DNA from: an uncultured Chromatiaceae bacterium
Lineage (GTDB): Bacteria; Pseudomonadota; Gammaproteobacteria; Enterobacterales; Alteromonadaceae
NCBI GenBank assembly: GCA_937978655.1
Contig: CALJUX010000081.1
Span: 1 to 64,000, forward strand
Length of the DNA stretch: 64,000 bases
Reading direction: 5' to 3'
The translations under genes were made by a program, and so were the position numbers. This document shows positions 53,792 to 61,106 of this stretch, piece by piece (position 1 is the stretch's first letter; every line of letters begins with the position of its first letter). Below the pieces are notes generated by a model that saw nothing but the letters and a program-made list of their open reading frames with translations, did not search any database and was not told the DNA's origin.

Positions 53792-53973
53792 AATATTGTG
53801 TGAGTTGTAAATTTGTAAGCGGCGGAATGAAAGACATTGTAAAGGGTGCTGGAAATAAAATCAGTTTTTTATCAGCGTGATATCAACTGTTTATCAGATA
53901 TTTTTATATGGATGCCGATAGTCTGGTGGCCAGGATGCAACAAGGTTGCGATATAACATAAGGAAGTGGCAGC
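53792..53973. promoter_or_regulatory. AT-rich gap between the two acyltransferase genes
   Basis: A 182-bp gap much richer in A and T than the flanking genes, containing runs such as TTTATCAGATATTTTTATATGG. This base composition and the following AAGGAAG site before the AT gene make an internal promoter plausible, but no exact -35/-10 pair could be fixed. Confidence 0.4.
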
Positions 53974-54855
53974 ATGTTGGCTTATGTATTTCCCGGCCAG
54001 GGCTCACAGTATAAAGGTATGGGCAAAGCCTTGTTTGCCGAATTCAGCACCTTGTGTGCGCTCGCTGACGATGTGCTGGGTTATTCGATCCGGCAGTTGT
54101 GTCTGGAAGATCCGCAACAGCAACTGAACCAGACGCGCTACACCCAACCGGCGATTTATGTGGTGTCGGCGCTCAGTTATGTGCAGTGGCTGGAACAAAG
54201 CAGCAAAAAAGCCGACTTTTTAGCCGGTCACAGCTTAGGTGAATATACCGCGTTGTTTGCCGCCGGGGTGTTTGATTTTGCGACTGGCCTGCAACTGGTA
54301 AAAAAACGCGCTGAGCTGATGGCGCAGGCGAATGCCGGCGGCATGGCGGCGGTGATGGGCATCACAGTGCCGCAGATCCGTCAGCTGCTGCAAGAGCAGC
54401 AGTTTCATCACATCGAAGTAGCCAATTACAACTCGGCCAGTCAGACCGTGTTATCCGGAGATCTGACCGAGCTGCGCCGCGCCGTGGAGGTGTTCAGCCA
54501 GCACAAAGCCCGCTGTGTGCTGCTGCCGGTCAGCGCCGCCTTTCATTCGCGTTTTATGCAGGATGCTGAGCAGCGTTTTGCCGCTTACCTGCAGGATGTT
54601 CACTTCCAGCCGCCGGCCACGCCGGTGATTGCCAATGTCACGGCCCGGCCGCATCAGGCGCCGGCGCTGCGTGAGACGCTGGCCCGGCAGATCACCGCGC
54701 CGGTGCAGTGGCACGCTGGCGTGGACTATCTGTTGGCGCAAGGCGTGACTGAATTCAAAGAGTTAGGCCCAGGTAATGTGCTGAGCAAGCTGGTGAGCAC
54801 TATTCAGGCGGCCGCTGTGCCGGCGCCTGCTGCAGAGCTGCCGGCTGTTGTGTAA
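53974..54855 (+). CDS. trans-acting malonyl-CoA:ACP acyltransferase
   Basis: A 293-residue FabD-like enzyme. The motifs GQGSQYKGMG, GHSLGEYTALFAAGVFDF (nucleophile Ser in GHSLGE), KKRAELM with the carboxylate-binding Arg, and AAFHSRFM (FHS, malonyl-type) are all intact. It should load malonyl units onto the ACPs of the two megasynthases, which contain no AT domains. The C-terminal tail is Ala/Pro-rich. A hairpin terminator follows within 60 bp and marks the end of the cluster. Confidence 0.93.
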   Translation: MLAYVFPGQGSQYKGMGKALFAEFSTLCALADDVLGYSIRQLCLEDPQQQLNQTRYTQPAIYVVSALSYVQWLEQSSKKADFLAGHSLGEYTALFAAGVFDFATGLQLVKKRAELMAQANAGGMAAVMGITVPQIRQLLQEQQFHHIEVANYNSASQTVLSGDLTELRRAVEVFSQHKARCVLLPVSAAFHSRFMQDAEQRFAAYLQDVHFQPPATPVIANVTARPHQAPALRETLARQITAPVQWHAGVDYLLAQGVTEFKELGPGNVLSKLVSTIQAAAVPAPAAELPAVV

Positions 54856-54864
54856 CCGGACACC

Positions 54865-54903
54865 GGGCGCTGGCCGATGCCAGCAGCCGGCCGTCTGTTT
54901 TTT
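54865..54903 (+). terminator. terminator closing the polyketide operon
   Basis: GGC-GCTGGC pairs with GCCAGC-(A)-GCC around a CGAT loop (54866-54887), followed after about ten bases by six T residues (54898-54903). Confidence 0.6.
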
Positions 54904-54944
54904 AACCTTAGGTGAGTTGTGCTGTTGAGCAAATGGAGTGAATT

Positions 54945-55283
54945 ATGTTGGGAAAATTAGTCAAAACAATGCTGGTGTTATCGGTTGTGACGCTGGCGGC
55001 CTGTGCGACCCGTCCGGAAAAAATTGCCGCGGTGAATTTGCCGGCGGACAAATATCAGGCGCTGGAATGTAATGTGCTCGGCGCTGAATTAAAAACGGCG
55101 GAATCCAAACTGTCAGCAGCGGCCGCGAAGCAGAATTCTGCGGCAAACACCGATGCCTGGTTTTTGATCCTTTCGATTGTACCGGTCAGCAAAGTGACCG
55201 GCGATCATGCCAAAGAAGTGGCGCAGTTTAAAGGCGAAGTGAATGCCATCGTCGCGGCCAGACAGCAGAAACATTGCGCCTGA
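54945..55283 (+). CDS. small lipoprotein of unknown function
   Basis: A 112-residue protein. The signal MLGKLVKTMLVLSVVTLAAC has a lipobox LAAC at residue 20. The mature part is Ala/Lys-rich and probably helical (LGAELKTAESKLSAAAAKQNSAA), with a hydrophobic stretch AWFLILSIVPVSKV near residues 67-80 and a single C-terminal Cys. No family is recognised. It lies after the polyketide terminator and is convergent to the chemoreceptor gene; a long GC-rich hairpin separates them. Confidence 0.75.
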   Translation: MLGKLVKTMLVLSVVTLAACATRPEKIAAVNLPADKYQALECNVLGAELKTAESKLSAAAAKQNSAANTDAWFLILSIVPVSKVTGDHAKEVAQFKGEVNAIVAARQQKHCA

Positions 55284-55294
55284 GTATTGAAGCA

Positions 55295-55319
55295 GGCGGG
55301 TTTGCCGGGCAAACCCGCC
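55295..55319. terminator. possible bidirectional terminator
   Basis: GGCGGGTTTGCC and GGCAAACCCGCC are perfect inverted arms with a one-base centre, between convergent genes. There is no T run on either side, so its activity is uncertain. Confidence 0.45.
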
Positions 55320-55333
55320 ACTCTGGCGGCAGA

Positions 55334-56935
55334 TCAGACTCTGAAACGGCCGACCAGCGCCGTCAAATGGCTGGCAACTTCTTTTAATTCATTGATAAGC
55401 AGATAGTTCTGGTCAGCGATTTGGTCAGCAACCACCGACTGATCATGCAACTGATGCAAGTTGCGGTTGATATCCTCCGACACCTGCGACTGCTCCTCGG
55501 TGGCCGCCGCGGTGCGCAACGACATACCACTGACGTCCGATGATGATTGCATCAGGTGGCTGAACACCGATTCGGCGACTTCGGTTTGTTGCACTGAGCT
55601 GTCGGCCGACACTTTGCCACGGCGGATAGCATGGGTGGATTCGGTCACCAGCTGTTGCAGCGTGTGAATGGTGCCTTTGATCTCTTCGGTACTTTCCTGG
55701 GTTTTGGACGCCAGCTTGCGGACTTCATCGGCCACGACGGCAAAACCACGGCCCTGTTCACCGGCGCGGGCCGCTTCGATCGCGGCGTTCAGTGCCAGCA
55801 GGTTGGTCTGGCCGGCGATGCCGCTGATCACCTCAATGACGCTGGAAATGGCCACTGAGCTGTTATTCAGTGCTTCGGACAAACTCATCGCGGTTTCGAC
55901 ATCTTCCAGCACGCCGTTGATACTGCCGGACACGGCTTTAATCGAGGCAATGCCTTTTTCGGCATAACCGCGTGAGTCATCAGATTCACGGGCCGTATCG
56001 GCGGCCACCACGGCCACCTCGCGGTTTGCCACCGACATTTCGTGCACGGCACTGACAATCGAATCGGTGGCCGTGTTCAGGCTTTGGGTGATGCGTTTGG
56101 TTTCATGCACTGAGGTCAGCATATTGGCCGTGACACTGGCCAGTTGCTCACTGCTGTGCAGAATGTCGGTGATCATCTGTGCCTGAGAGTCGAGGAAACG
56201 ATTAAACGCATTGGCAAGGTCGAGCAGTTCGTCTTTGGTCTGGACGCTGATGCGCTGGGTTAAATCGCCTTCGCCCTGAGTGATTTCATCGAGGCGGCGA
56301 ATGATGGTTTCGACATTACTTTTGATGGCGGTGGGCATTTTGAAGCTGTACCAGGTGGCCAGCGCAAACACCAGCAGACTGGCCAGTAATGACAGCAGTT
56401 CCATCTGTGCCACATCCTGATTGGCCTGTTCGATATGTTGTTTTGACAGCGTCAGGGCAAGTTCGCCGGCGTCGTTGTAAATCTGGCGCAGGGCGGCAAA
56501 CTGCGCATCTTCCTGTTGCACAAACGCGGCGTCGGTGGCGGCGTTCGCGCTGAAATAATTGTCCGCACTGCTGGTCCAGGCGCTGAACTTCTGATCAAAA
56601 TCGGTAAACTGACCGCTGAACTCGGGGTAGGCCATCATCAGCTTTTTATATTTATAAAACCGATCTTTGGCCTGGCTGATGTTTTCCTGATAGTCGGTAT
56701 GGAACTGCGCATTGTTGGCGGCTTTATGTTCGGCAATCGCCAGTTTGGCCTGATACAAATCGCGGTCGGCGTTCAGTACCACGGAAATGGCTTGCTGGAA
56801 CACTTCCGCCTCTTCATTCACCAATGTTTGCAGTTTTTGCACCACTAATGACGACAACCCAAACACCGACAACAGCGTGATAAACATCAGCACTGTTGGC
56901 ACACTGGCTTTAAAACGCAGACCGTGGTAATTCAT
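55334..56935 (-). CDS. methyl-accepting chemotaxis protein
   Basis: A 533-residue transducer from the ATG at 56935, spaced from AGAGG; a TTG two codons upstream is less likely. It has TM1 at about residues 12-32, a periplasmic four-helix-bundle-type sensor (about 33-185), TM2 (about 186-205), HAMP (about 206-260) and the signalling domain. The hairpin tip reads LLALNAAIEAARAGEQGRGFAVVADEVRKLA. It has no C-terminal CheR-binding pentapeptide. The ligand is not evident. Confidence 0.95.
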   Translation of the reverse strand: MNYHGLRFKASVPTVLMFITLLSVFGLSSLVVQKLQTLVNEEAEVFQQAISVVLNADRDLYQAKLAIAEHKAANNAQFHTDYQENISQAKDRFYKYKKLMMAYPEFSGQFTDFDQKFSAWTSSADNYFSANAATDAAFVQQEDAQFAALRQIYNDAGELALTLSKQHIEQANQDVAQMELLSLLASLLVFALATWYSFKMPTAIKSNVETIIRRLDEITQGEGDLTQRISVQTKDELLDLANAFNRFLDSQAQMITDILHSSEQLASVTANMLTSVHETKRITQSLNTATDSIVSAVHEMSVANREVAVVAADTARESDDSRGYAEKGIASIKAVSGSINGVLEDVETAMSLSEALNNSSVAISSVIEVISGIAGQTNLLALNAAIEAARAGEQGRGFAVVADEVRKLASKTQESTEEIKGTIHTLQQLVTESTHAIRRGKVSADSSVQQTEVAESVFSHLMQSSSDVSGMSLRTAAATEEQSQVSEDINRNLHQLHDQSVVADQIADQNYLLINELKEVASHLTALVGRFRV

Positions 56936-56947
56936 AAACAACCTCTG

Positions 56948-58855
56948 TTAAGCATCAGACTTCTGAAAAATTTGAGAAAATTCAACGGGCTTACTGAAGT
57001 AATACCCTTGCATGTATTGAATGTTTAATGACGATAAAATTTGCACCTGGGCGGCGGTTTCAACGCCTTCGGCGACGATTTGCCAGCCCATCGATTGCGA
57101 CATCGAGGCGATCGCATGCAACACCGGCATGCCGCCATGCTGGATTTTGTCGATAAAGGCTTTGTCGATTTTGACCTTGTTGACGTGCAGTTCGTTAATC
57201 ACCGATAACGAGGAATAGCCGGTGCCAAAATCGTCAATTGAAATGGCGATGCCAGCGTCGCGCAGCTGATTGGTTTTATCAATCAACAGGTTTTTGTCCA
57301 CAGTGAACACTGACTCAGTGATCTCAATCTGCAGCAGCGCCGGCGGGATCTGGTGCCGTTCCAGCAGTGCCAGCAAGTCCGGCACAAATTCCTGTTGCTG
57401 AAACTGCAGCGCCGAGACATTAACGGCCAGTGTCATCGGCTGTTGACATTGCAGGCTGTGGGTGATGACAGCACAGGCCTGATCCAGCACCCAATAGCCA
57501 ATCGGGTGGATGAGGCCGGTTTGTTCGGCGATGGGAATAAATTCATCCGGTGCTACTGGCTGACCATCCAGCGTCCAGCGCAGCAATACTTCAAAATACC
57601 GTTCGTTATTGTCAGGCACCCGCACTATCGGCTGAAACACCAGTCGCAGTTCATTCCGGCTAATCGCCTGCTCCAGCTGGGTGCGTAATAATGATTTGCG
57701 CCGGTATTTGCCGGCAATTTGCTCGTCATACAGCGTGAAACCCTGCTTCGCGGCGGCTTCGATATTGCCATACAACGCCAGGTCAGCCAGATTGATCAAA
57801 CCGGAGATATTATCGCCGTGGTCCGGGTACAGCGATACCCCGATATTGGCCGACAGTTTCAGCGCATTTTCCTGCAGCCGGAATGGCTGGGCAATGTGCT
57901 GCTGCAAGGCTTCGACAAAACCGGGCAGGGCTTCGCTGCTGATCGGGATGCCCAGCAGAAATTCATCGCCGCCCCAGCGACAACATAACGCCGGTTCGTG
58001 GGTCAGGGCACGGATGCGGTTGGCGATCTCCACCAGATATTGGTCGCCGGTTTCATGGCCGAGGCCGTCATTGATACTTTTCAGTCCGACCAGATCAATC
58101 ATCACCAGCGCCAGTTTCAGCTGATTGCGCCGGCAGACATCTTTGAGCTGTTCGGCAATCTCAATAAAACGCCGCCGGTTATACAGGCCGGTCAGCGGTT
58201 CAATATTGGACAAATACGACAGTTCTTTGGTGCGCAGCAGCACTTCGGCTTCCATATTGCTCAGCAGCTGCTGATGCTCGCGGCGAATACGGATCGATTC
58301 CTGAGTAAACAAATAACTGTTGCGGGCAGAGAAACTCAGCAGCAGCATAAAAATCAGTGCCAGATAACCGAAAATGCCGTTGTCGCCGCCTTGCAGCGTG
58401 AACCACAGGCCAAACGGCAGCAGGCAAATGATGATGTAGCCGATAATCAGCTGTTTATAAGACGACAATGCATTGGTCACGCCGGCCGCAATAGTGGATA
58501 AGGTCACCAGAATAATCACCAGTTGCTGGTTGTCGGCACCCTTGGCAAACCACAGACTAAAACTGCTCCACAGCGCCGCAGTGGCGAGCGCCAGCACACT
58601 GAAGCGGCGTAACACCGCTGGCTGATACCGCTCGCGCCGCGTCGACAAACTGTGCCAGCAGCGTAAATCAAAAGCGCGCCACGCCAGCAGACCAAGCATC
58701 AGTAACCACCACAGCGCGATGCTGATATCACTGCTGCGCTGATACAACAACAGGCTGGCAGCCGTCGCTGCGACCGCAGAGCCGATAAGCGCAGTTTTCA
58801 GGTTGTGGTACAGCACGTCCAGCGTTCCCTGTAACGACAGTTCCTGATGAGGCAT
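56948..58855 (-). CDS. membrane GGDEF-EAL protein (cyclic-di-GMP turnover)
   Basis: About 635 residues from the ATG at 58855 behind AGGAG; a longer TTG start at 58945 is possible but poorly supported. The N-terminal half has about six hydrophobic helices (about residues 20-200). GGDEF is intact in CRWGGDEFLLGI. The EAL-type motif is EVL (YFEVLLRW), a tolerated variant, with DDFGTGYSSL and the VAEGVET segment present, so phosphodiesterase activity is plausible. The gene lies 12 bp upstream of the chemoreceptor gene in the same direction and the pair may be co-transcribed, linking c-di-GMP and motility. Confidence 0.9.
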   Translation of the reverse strand: MPHQELSLQGTLDVLYHNLKTALIGSAVAATAASLLLYQRSSDISIALWWLLMLGLLAWRAFDLRCWHSLSTRRERYQPAVLRRFSVLALATAALWSSFSLWFAKGADNQQLVIILVTLSTIAAGVTNALSSYKQLIIGYIIICLLPFGLWFTLQGGDNGIFGYLALIFMLLLSFSARNSYLFTQESIRIRREHQQLLSNMEAEVLLRTKELSYLSNIEPLTGLYNRRRFIEIAEQLKDVCRRNQLKLALVMIDLVGLKSINDGLGHETGDQYLVEIANRIRALTHEPALCCRWGGDEFLLGIPISSEALPGFVEALQQHIAQPFRLQENALKLSANIGVSLYPDHGDNISGLINLADLALYGNIEAAAKQGFTLYDEQIAGKYRRKSLLRTQLEQAISRNELRLVFQPIVRVPDNNERYFEVLLRWTLDGQPVAPDEFIPIAEQTGLIHPIGYWVLDQACAVITHSLQCQQPMTLAVNVSALQFQQQEFVPDLLALLERHQIPPALLQIEITESVFTVDKNLLIDKTNQLRDAGIAISIDDFGTGYSSLSVINELHVNKVKIDKAFIDKIQHGGMPVLHAIASMSQSMGWQIVAEGVETAAQVQILSSLNIQYMQGYYFSKPVEFSQIFQKSDA

Positions 58856-59068
58856 AGCGGTGGCAACTCCTGCAGATTTGGTTGCACCATAAAGTCGCGG
58901 TGTTTGCGCAGTTTCTGTGCAAAAGTCGTTGATGGCAATCAACAATTAACAGGTCATACCTGAATTGTATATCGTTCGCAGTGGCAGGCCTGTAACGATT
59001 CAGCGCTTTCTGCGTGATTGTTGTTACAGATCAACATTCAGGCCCGGTACGGCGCCGTCCACGCCGGT

Positions 59069-60484
59069 TCAGCTGCCGCCGGCGGGCCGGATTTGTGGCG
59101 GAACGGCCGGGATCAGCCAGCAGCGGCCATCGGCGCTGCGCCGGCCTTGTAGCAGTTGCGCCACCACTTTGTCTGTCACCGCCACGCCTTGTGCCGCCAT
59201 GCTGGCAAAATCGGTCAGCCCCTGGTTGGCAAAGCCTTTGCGGGTGCGGTGAATATCAAAGCGCCGCGACAGCTTGCCGCCAAATTGCTGTTCAACGCCA
59301 TTGGCGCCCAACATCAGGCCATAGAGTCCGCCCCAGGTGGCCGCAGGATTGTCTGAATCCCAGCCGGCCAGCACGGCAATTTTCAGCGTGTCCTGCATAT
59401 CACCAGCGCCATAAAAATAACTAATAAGGCTGGCGGCGAAGTTGATGCCGGCGGCAAAACAGCCATTGCAATACAACGCTTTAGCGCTGACTTCATAGCC
59501 ATCCTGTTGTGCCAGCTGATAACGCCGGTACAAGGCGTCCCGCGCCTGTTCCCAGTGCACGCCGGCCTGAAACTGCGCCAGCACAAAATCATACATTTTG
59601 GCCGGATACTGATTGGCCGGCAGCGTCTGACGGGCCTGCGCCGCCATGCCCAGGAGCGCCTGCGCCAGGGCGTGGCGGTCTTGTATTGTGGTCTGGTCCA
59701 GCACAGCGGCGCGGGCATGCAGCTCGATATAAAAACGCGCGATGTCTGCCGCTTCGCCGGATGCGGTGGTATGCACAGGTAAATAGGCCAGCTGCCAGGC
59801 GACATCGGGCCGGCCCGGCGCCAGAGTGCCAAAGATCTCGGTGGTCAGCTGAGCGTCAATCATGTCGTAATGCGGATTTTGTGGCGGCATGCCGGTAAAA
59901 GGCGGCAGTAAGCCCTGCTGCATCAGGTCAAAGGCCTGTTGATTGGATACCCAGAGGAAATTCTCCGGTTTGCCGTCTTTGCTGCGATGTGGGGTGTCCT
60001 CATCGCGGTAAATATGTGCCAGCCAGCCGGCGCGGATCTGCGCTGCGCTCAGCAGCGGGCTGGCGCTTTGTGCCATCAATTGCAGGTAAATGTATTCAAT
60101 ATCACTGTCATCATCTGAACCCCAGACCTGCTCTGGGCTGCGCAGCACCCAGTCGATGGTTGGGGATAAATCGCTCGGCACGCCCTGACCCCAGATACTG
60201 GGCTGGTCGGCTTTGCCCCAGTCGGCGCGGGTATAAAAACGACCGGCCGGGCCGTCCCCGCCAATTTTGTCCATCTCGGTGACCAGACCAGTCCAGTTGG
60301 CAATACTCAAACCTAACCAGAATCCGGCGAGTTTTTCCTGATACGCCTGTCGCGACAGCGAAAATTCTGCCGACGTGCTGGCGGGACAAACCGCTGTAGC
60401 GGGGGCGGCTAGCGTGCAAAGCGGCAGCAGCAGACTGGCGCAGAACAACAGGAAACGGTAGTCACAGCGGGATATGGCAGTCAT
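59069..60484 (-). CDS. secreted ADP-ribosylglycohydrolase-family protein
   Basis: A 471-residue protein with a signal peptide (residues 1-26, LLFCASLLLPLCTLAAPA). The helical ARH fold is visible: KLAGFWLGLSIANWTGLVTEMDK at the N-side metal site, DDDSDIEYIYLQLM, and the second metal segment AGWDSDNPAATWGGLYGLMLGANG. In carbohydrate-active loci, secreted members of this superfamily are predicted to act on sugar substrates rather than ADP-ribosyl proteins. A LacI-type operator lies directly upstream, which supports a sugar role. No other gene shares its transcript. Confidence 0.8.
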   Translation of the reverse strand: MTAISRCDYRFLLFCASLLLPLCTLAAPATAVCPASTSAEFSLSRQAYQEKLAGFWLGLSIANWTGLVTEMDKIGGDGPAGRFYTRADWGKADQPSIWGQGVPSDLSPTIDWVLRSPEQVWGSDDDSDIEYIYLQLMAQSASPLLSAAQIRAGWLAHIYRDEDTPHRSKDGKPENFLWVSNQQAFDLMQQGLLPPFTGMPPQNPHYDMIDAQLTTEIFGTLAPGRPDVAWQLAYLPVHTTASGEAADIARFYIELHARAAVLDQTTIQDRHALAQALLGMAAQARQTLPANQYPAKMYDFVLAQFQAGVHWEQARDALYRRYQLAQQDGYEVSAKALYCNGCFAAGINFAASLISYFYGAGDMQDTLKIAVLAGWDSDNPAATWGGLYGLMLGANGVEQQFGGKLSRRFDIHRTRKGFANQGLTDFASMAAQGVAVTDKVVAQLLQGRRSADGRCWLIPAVPPQIRPAGGS

Positions 60485-60496
60485 CCTGACCTCTTA

Positions 60497-60512
60497 AAGA
60501 AAGCGCTTTCAA
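60497..60512. promoter_or_regulatory. LacI-type operator upstream of the ADP-ribosylglycohydrolase-family gene
   Basis: GAAAGCGCTTTC (60499-60510) is a perfect palindrome with a central CG, flanked by AA on both sides. It lies 15-25 bp upstream of the ATG at 60484, a repressor position. The core differs from the dyad at 12873, so another LacI-type protein is implied. Confidence 0.65.
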
Positions 60513-60616
60513 TTAGCCTGCAGCTTTGGCGCAGGCTTGTCAATCCATCTCTGCCGGCAGTGTCGTTGCCTGATTGCTGTTACACTGGCAGCGGTCTGAC
60601 CTGGAACCCTGAAGTT

Positions 60617-61036
60617 ATGCTGCACATCACCCCGACTATCGCCATTGACGAAGCTGAACTGGACTGGCAGGCCATCCGCGCCAGCGGCCCCGGCGGGCAG
60701 CATGTCAATAAAACTTCGACTGCGGTGCAGCTGATCTTTGATATCGCCCTGTCTTCGTTGCCAGCCCACTATAAAACCGCCTTGCTGCAAAAGTCTGATC
60801 ACCGCATTACGGCGTCAGGCAAAATCATCATCAAATGCCAGCAAAGCCGCAGTCAGGAGCTGAATCGTGACACGGCGCTGCAGCAGTTCATCGCGCTGGT
60901 CCGCTCCGCCGGCGTGGTGGCGAAAAAACGCCACGCCACCAAACCGACTTACGGCAGCCAGCAACGGCGGCTCGACAGCAAAAAACAACGCAGCGGCACC
61001 AAAAGTCTGCGCCAGCAAAAACCGGGGCTGGATTGA
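60617..61036 (+). CDS. arfB: ArfB-type alternative ribosome-rescue peptidyl-tRNA hydrolase
   Basis: A 139-residue protein with the GGQ motif in RASGPGGQHVNKTSTAVQL and a basic C-terminal tail (KKRHATKPTYGSQQRRLDSKKQRSGTKSLRQQ), the two features needed for hydrolysing peptidyl-tRNA on stalled ribosomes and entering the mRNA channel. The length agrees with the family. The ATG at 60617 was chosen; an upstream extension has no support. Confidence 0.95.
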   Translation: MLHITPTIAIDEAELDWQAIRASGPGGQHVNKTSTAVQLIFDIALSSLPAHYKTALLQKSDHRITASGKIIIKCQQSRSQELNRDTALQQFIALVRSAGVVAKKRHATKPTYGSQQRRLDSKKQRSGTKSLRQQKPGLD

Positions 61037-61062
61037 GCGGTACGGCGGTGGGGGCCGGTAAG

Positions 61063-61096
61063 GCGCCCCGCTGCAGTCCTGCCACCAGCGGGGCGC
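61063..61096. terminator. hairpin between convergent arfB and GH3 genes
   Basis: GCGCCCCGCTG (61063-61073) pairs perfectly with CAGCGGGGCGC (61086-61096) across 12 bases. It lies between two convergent stop codons and could terminate both transcripts, though there is no strong T run. Confidence 0.5.
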
Positions 61097-61106
61097 AGCG
61101 TCTGCT

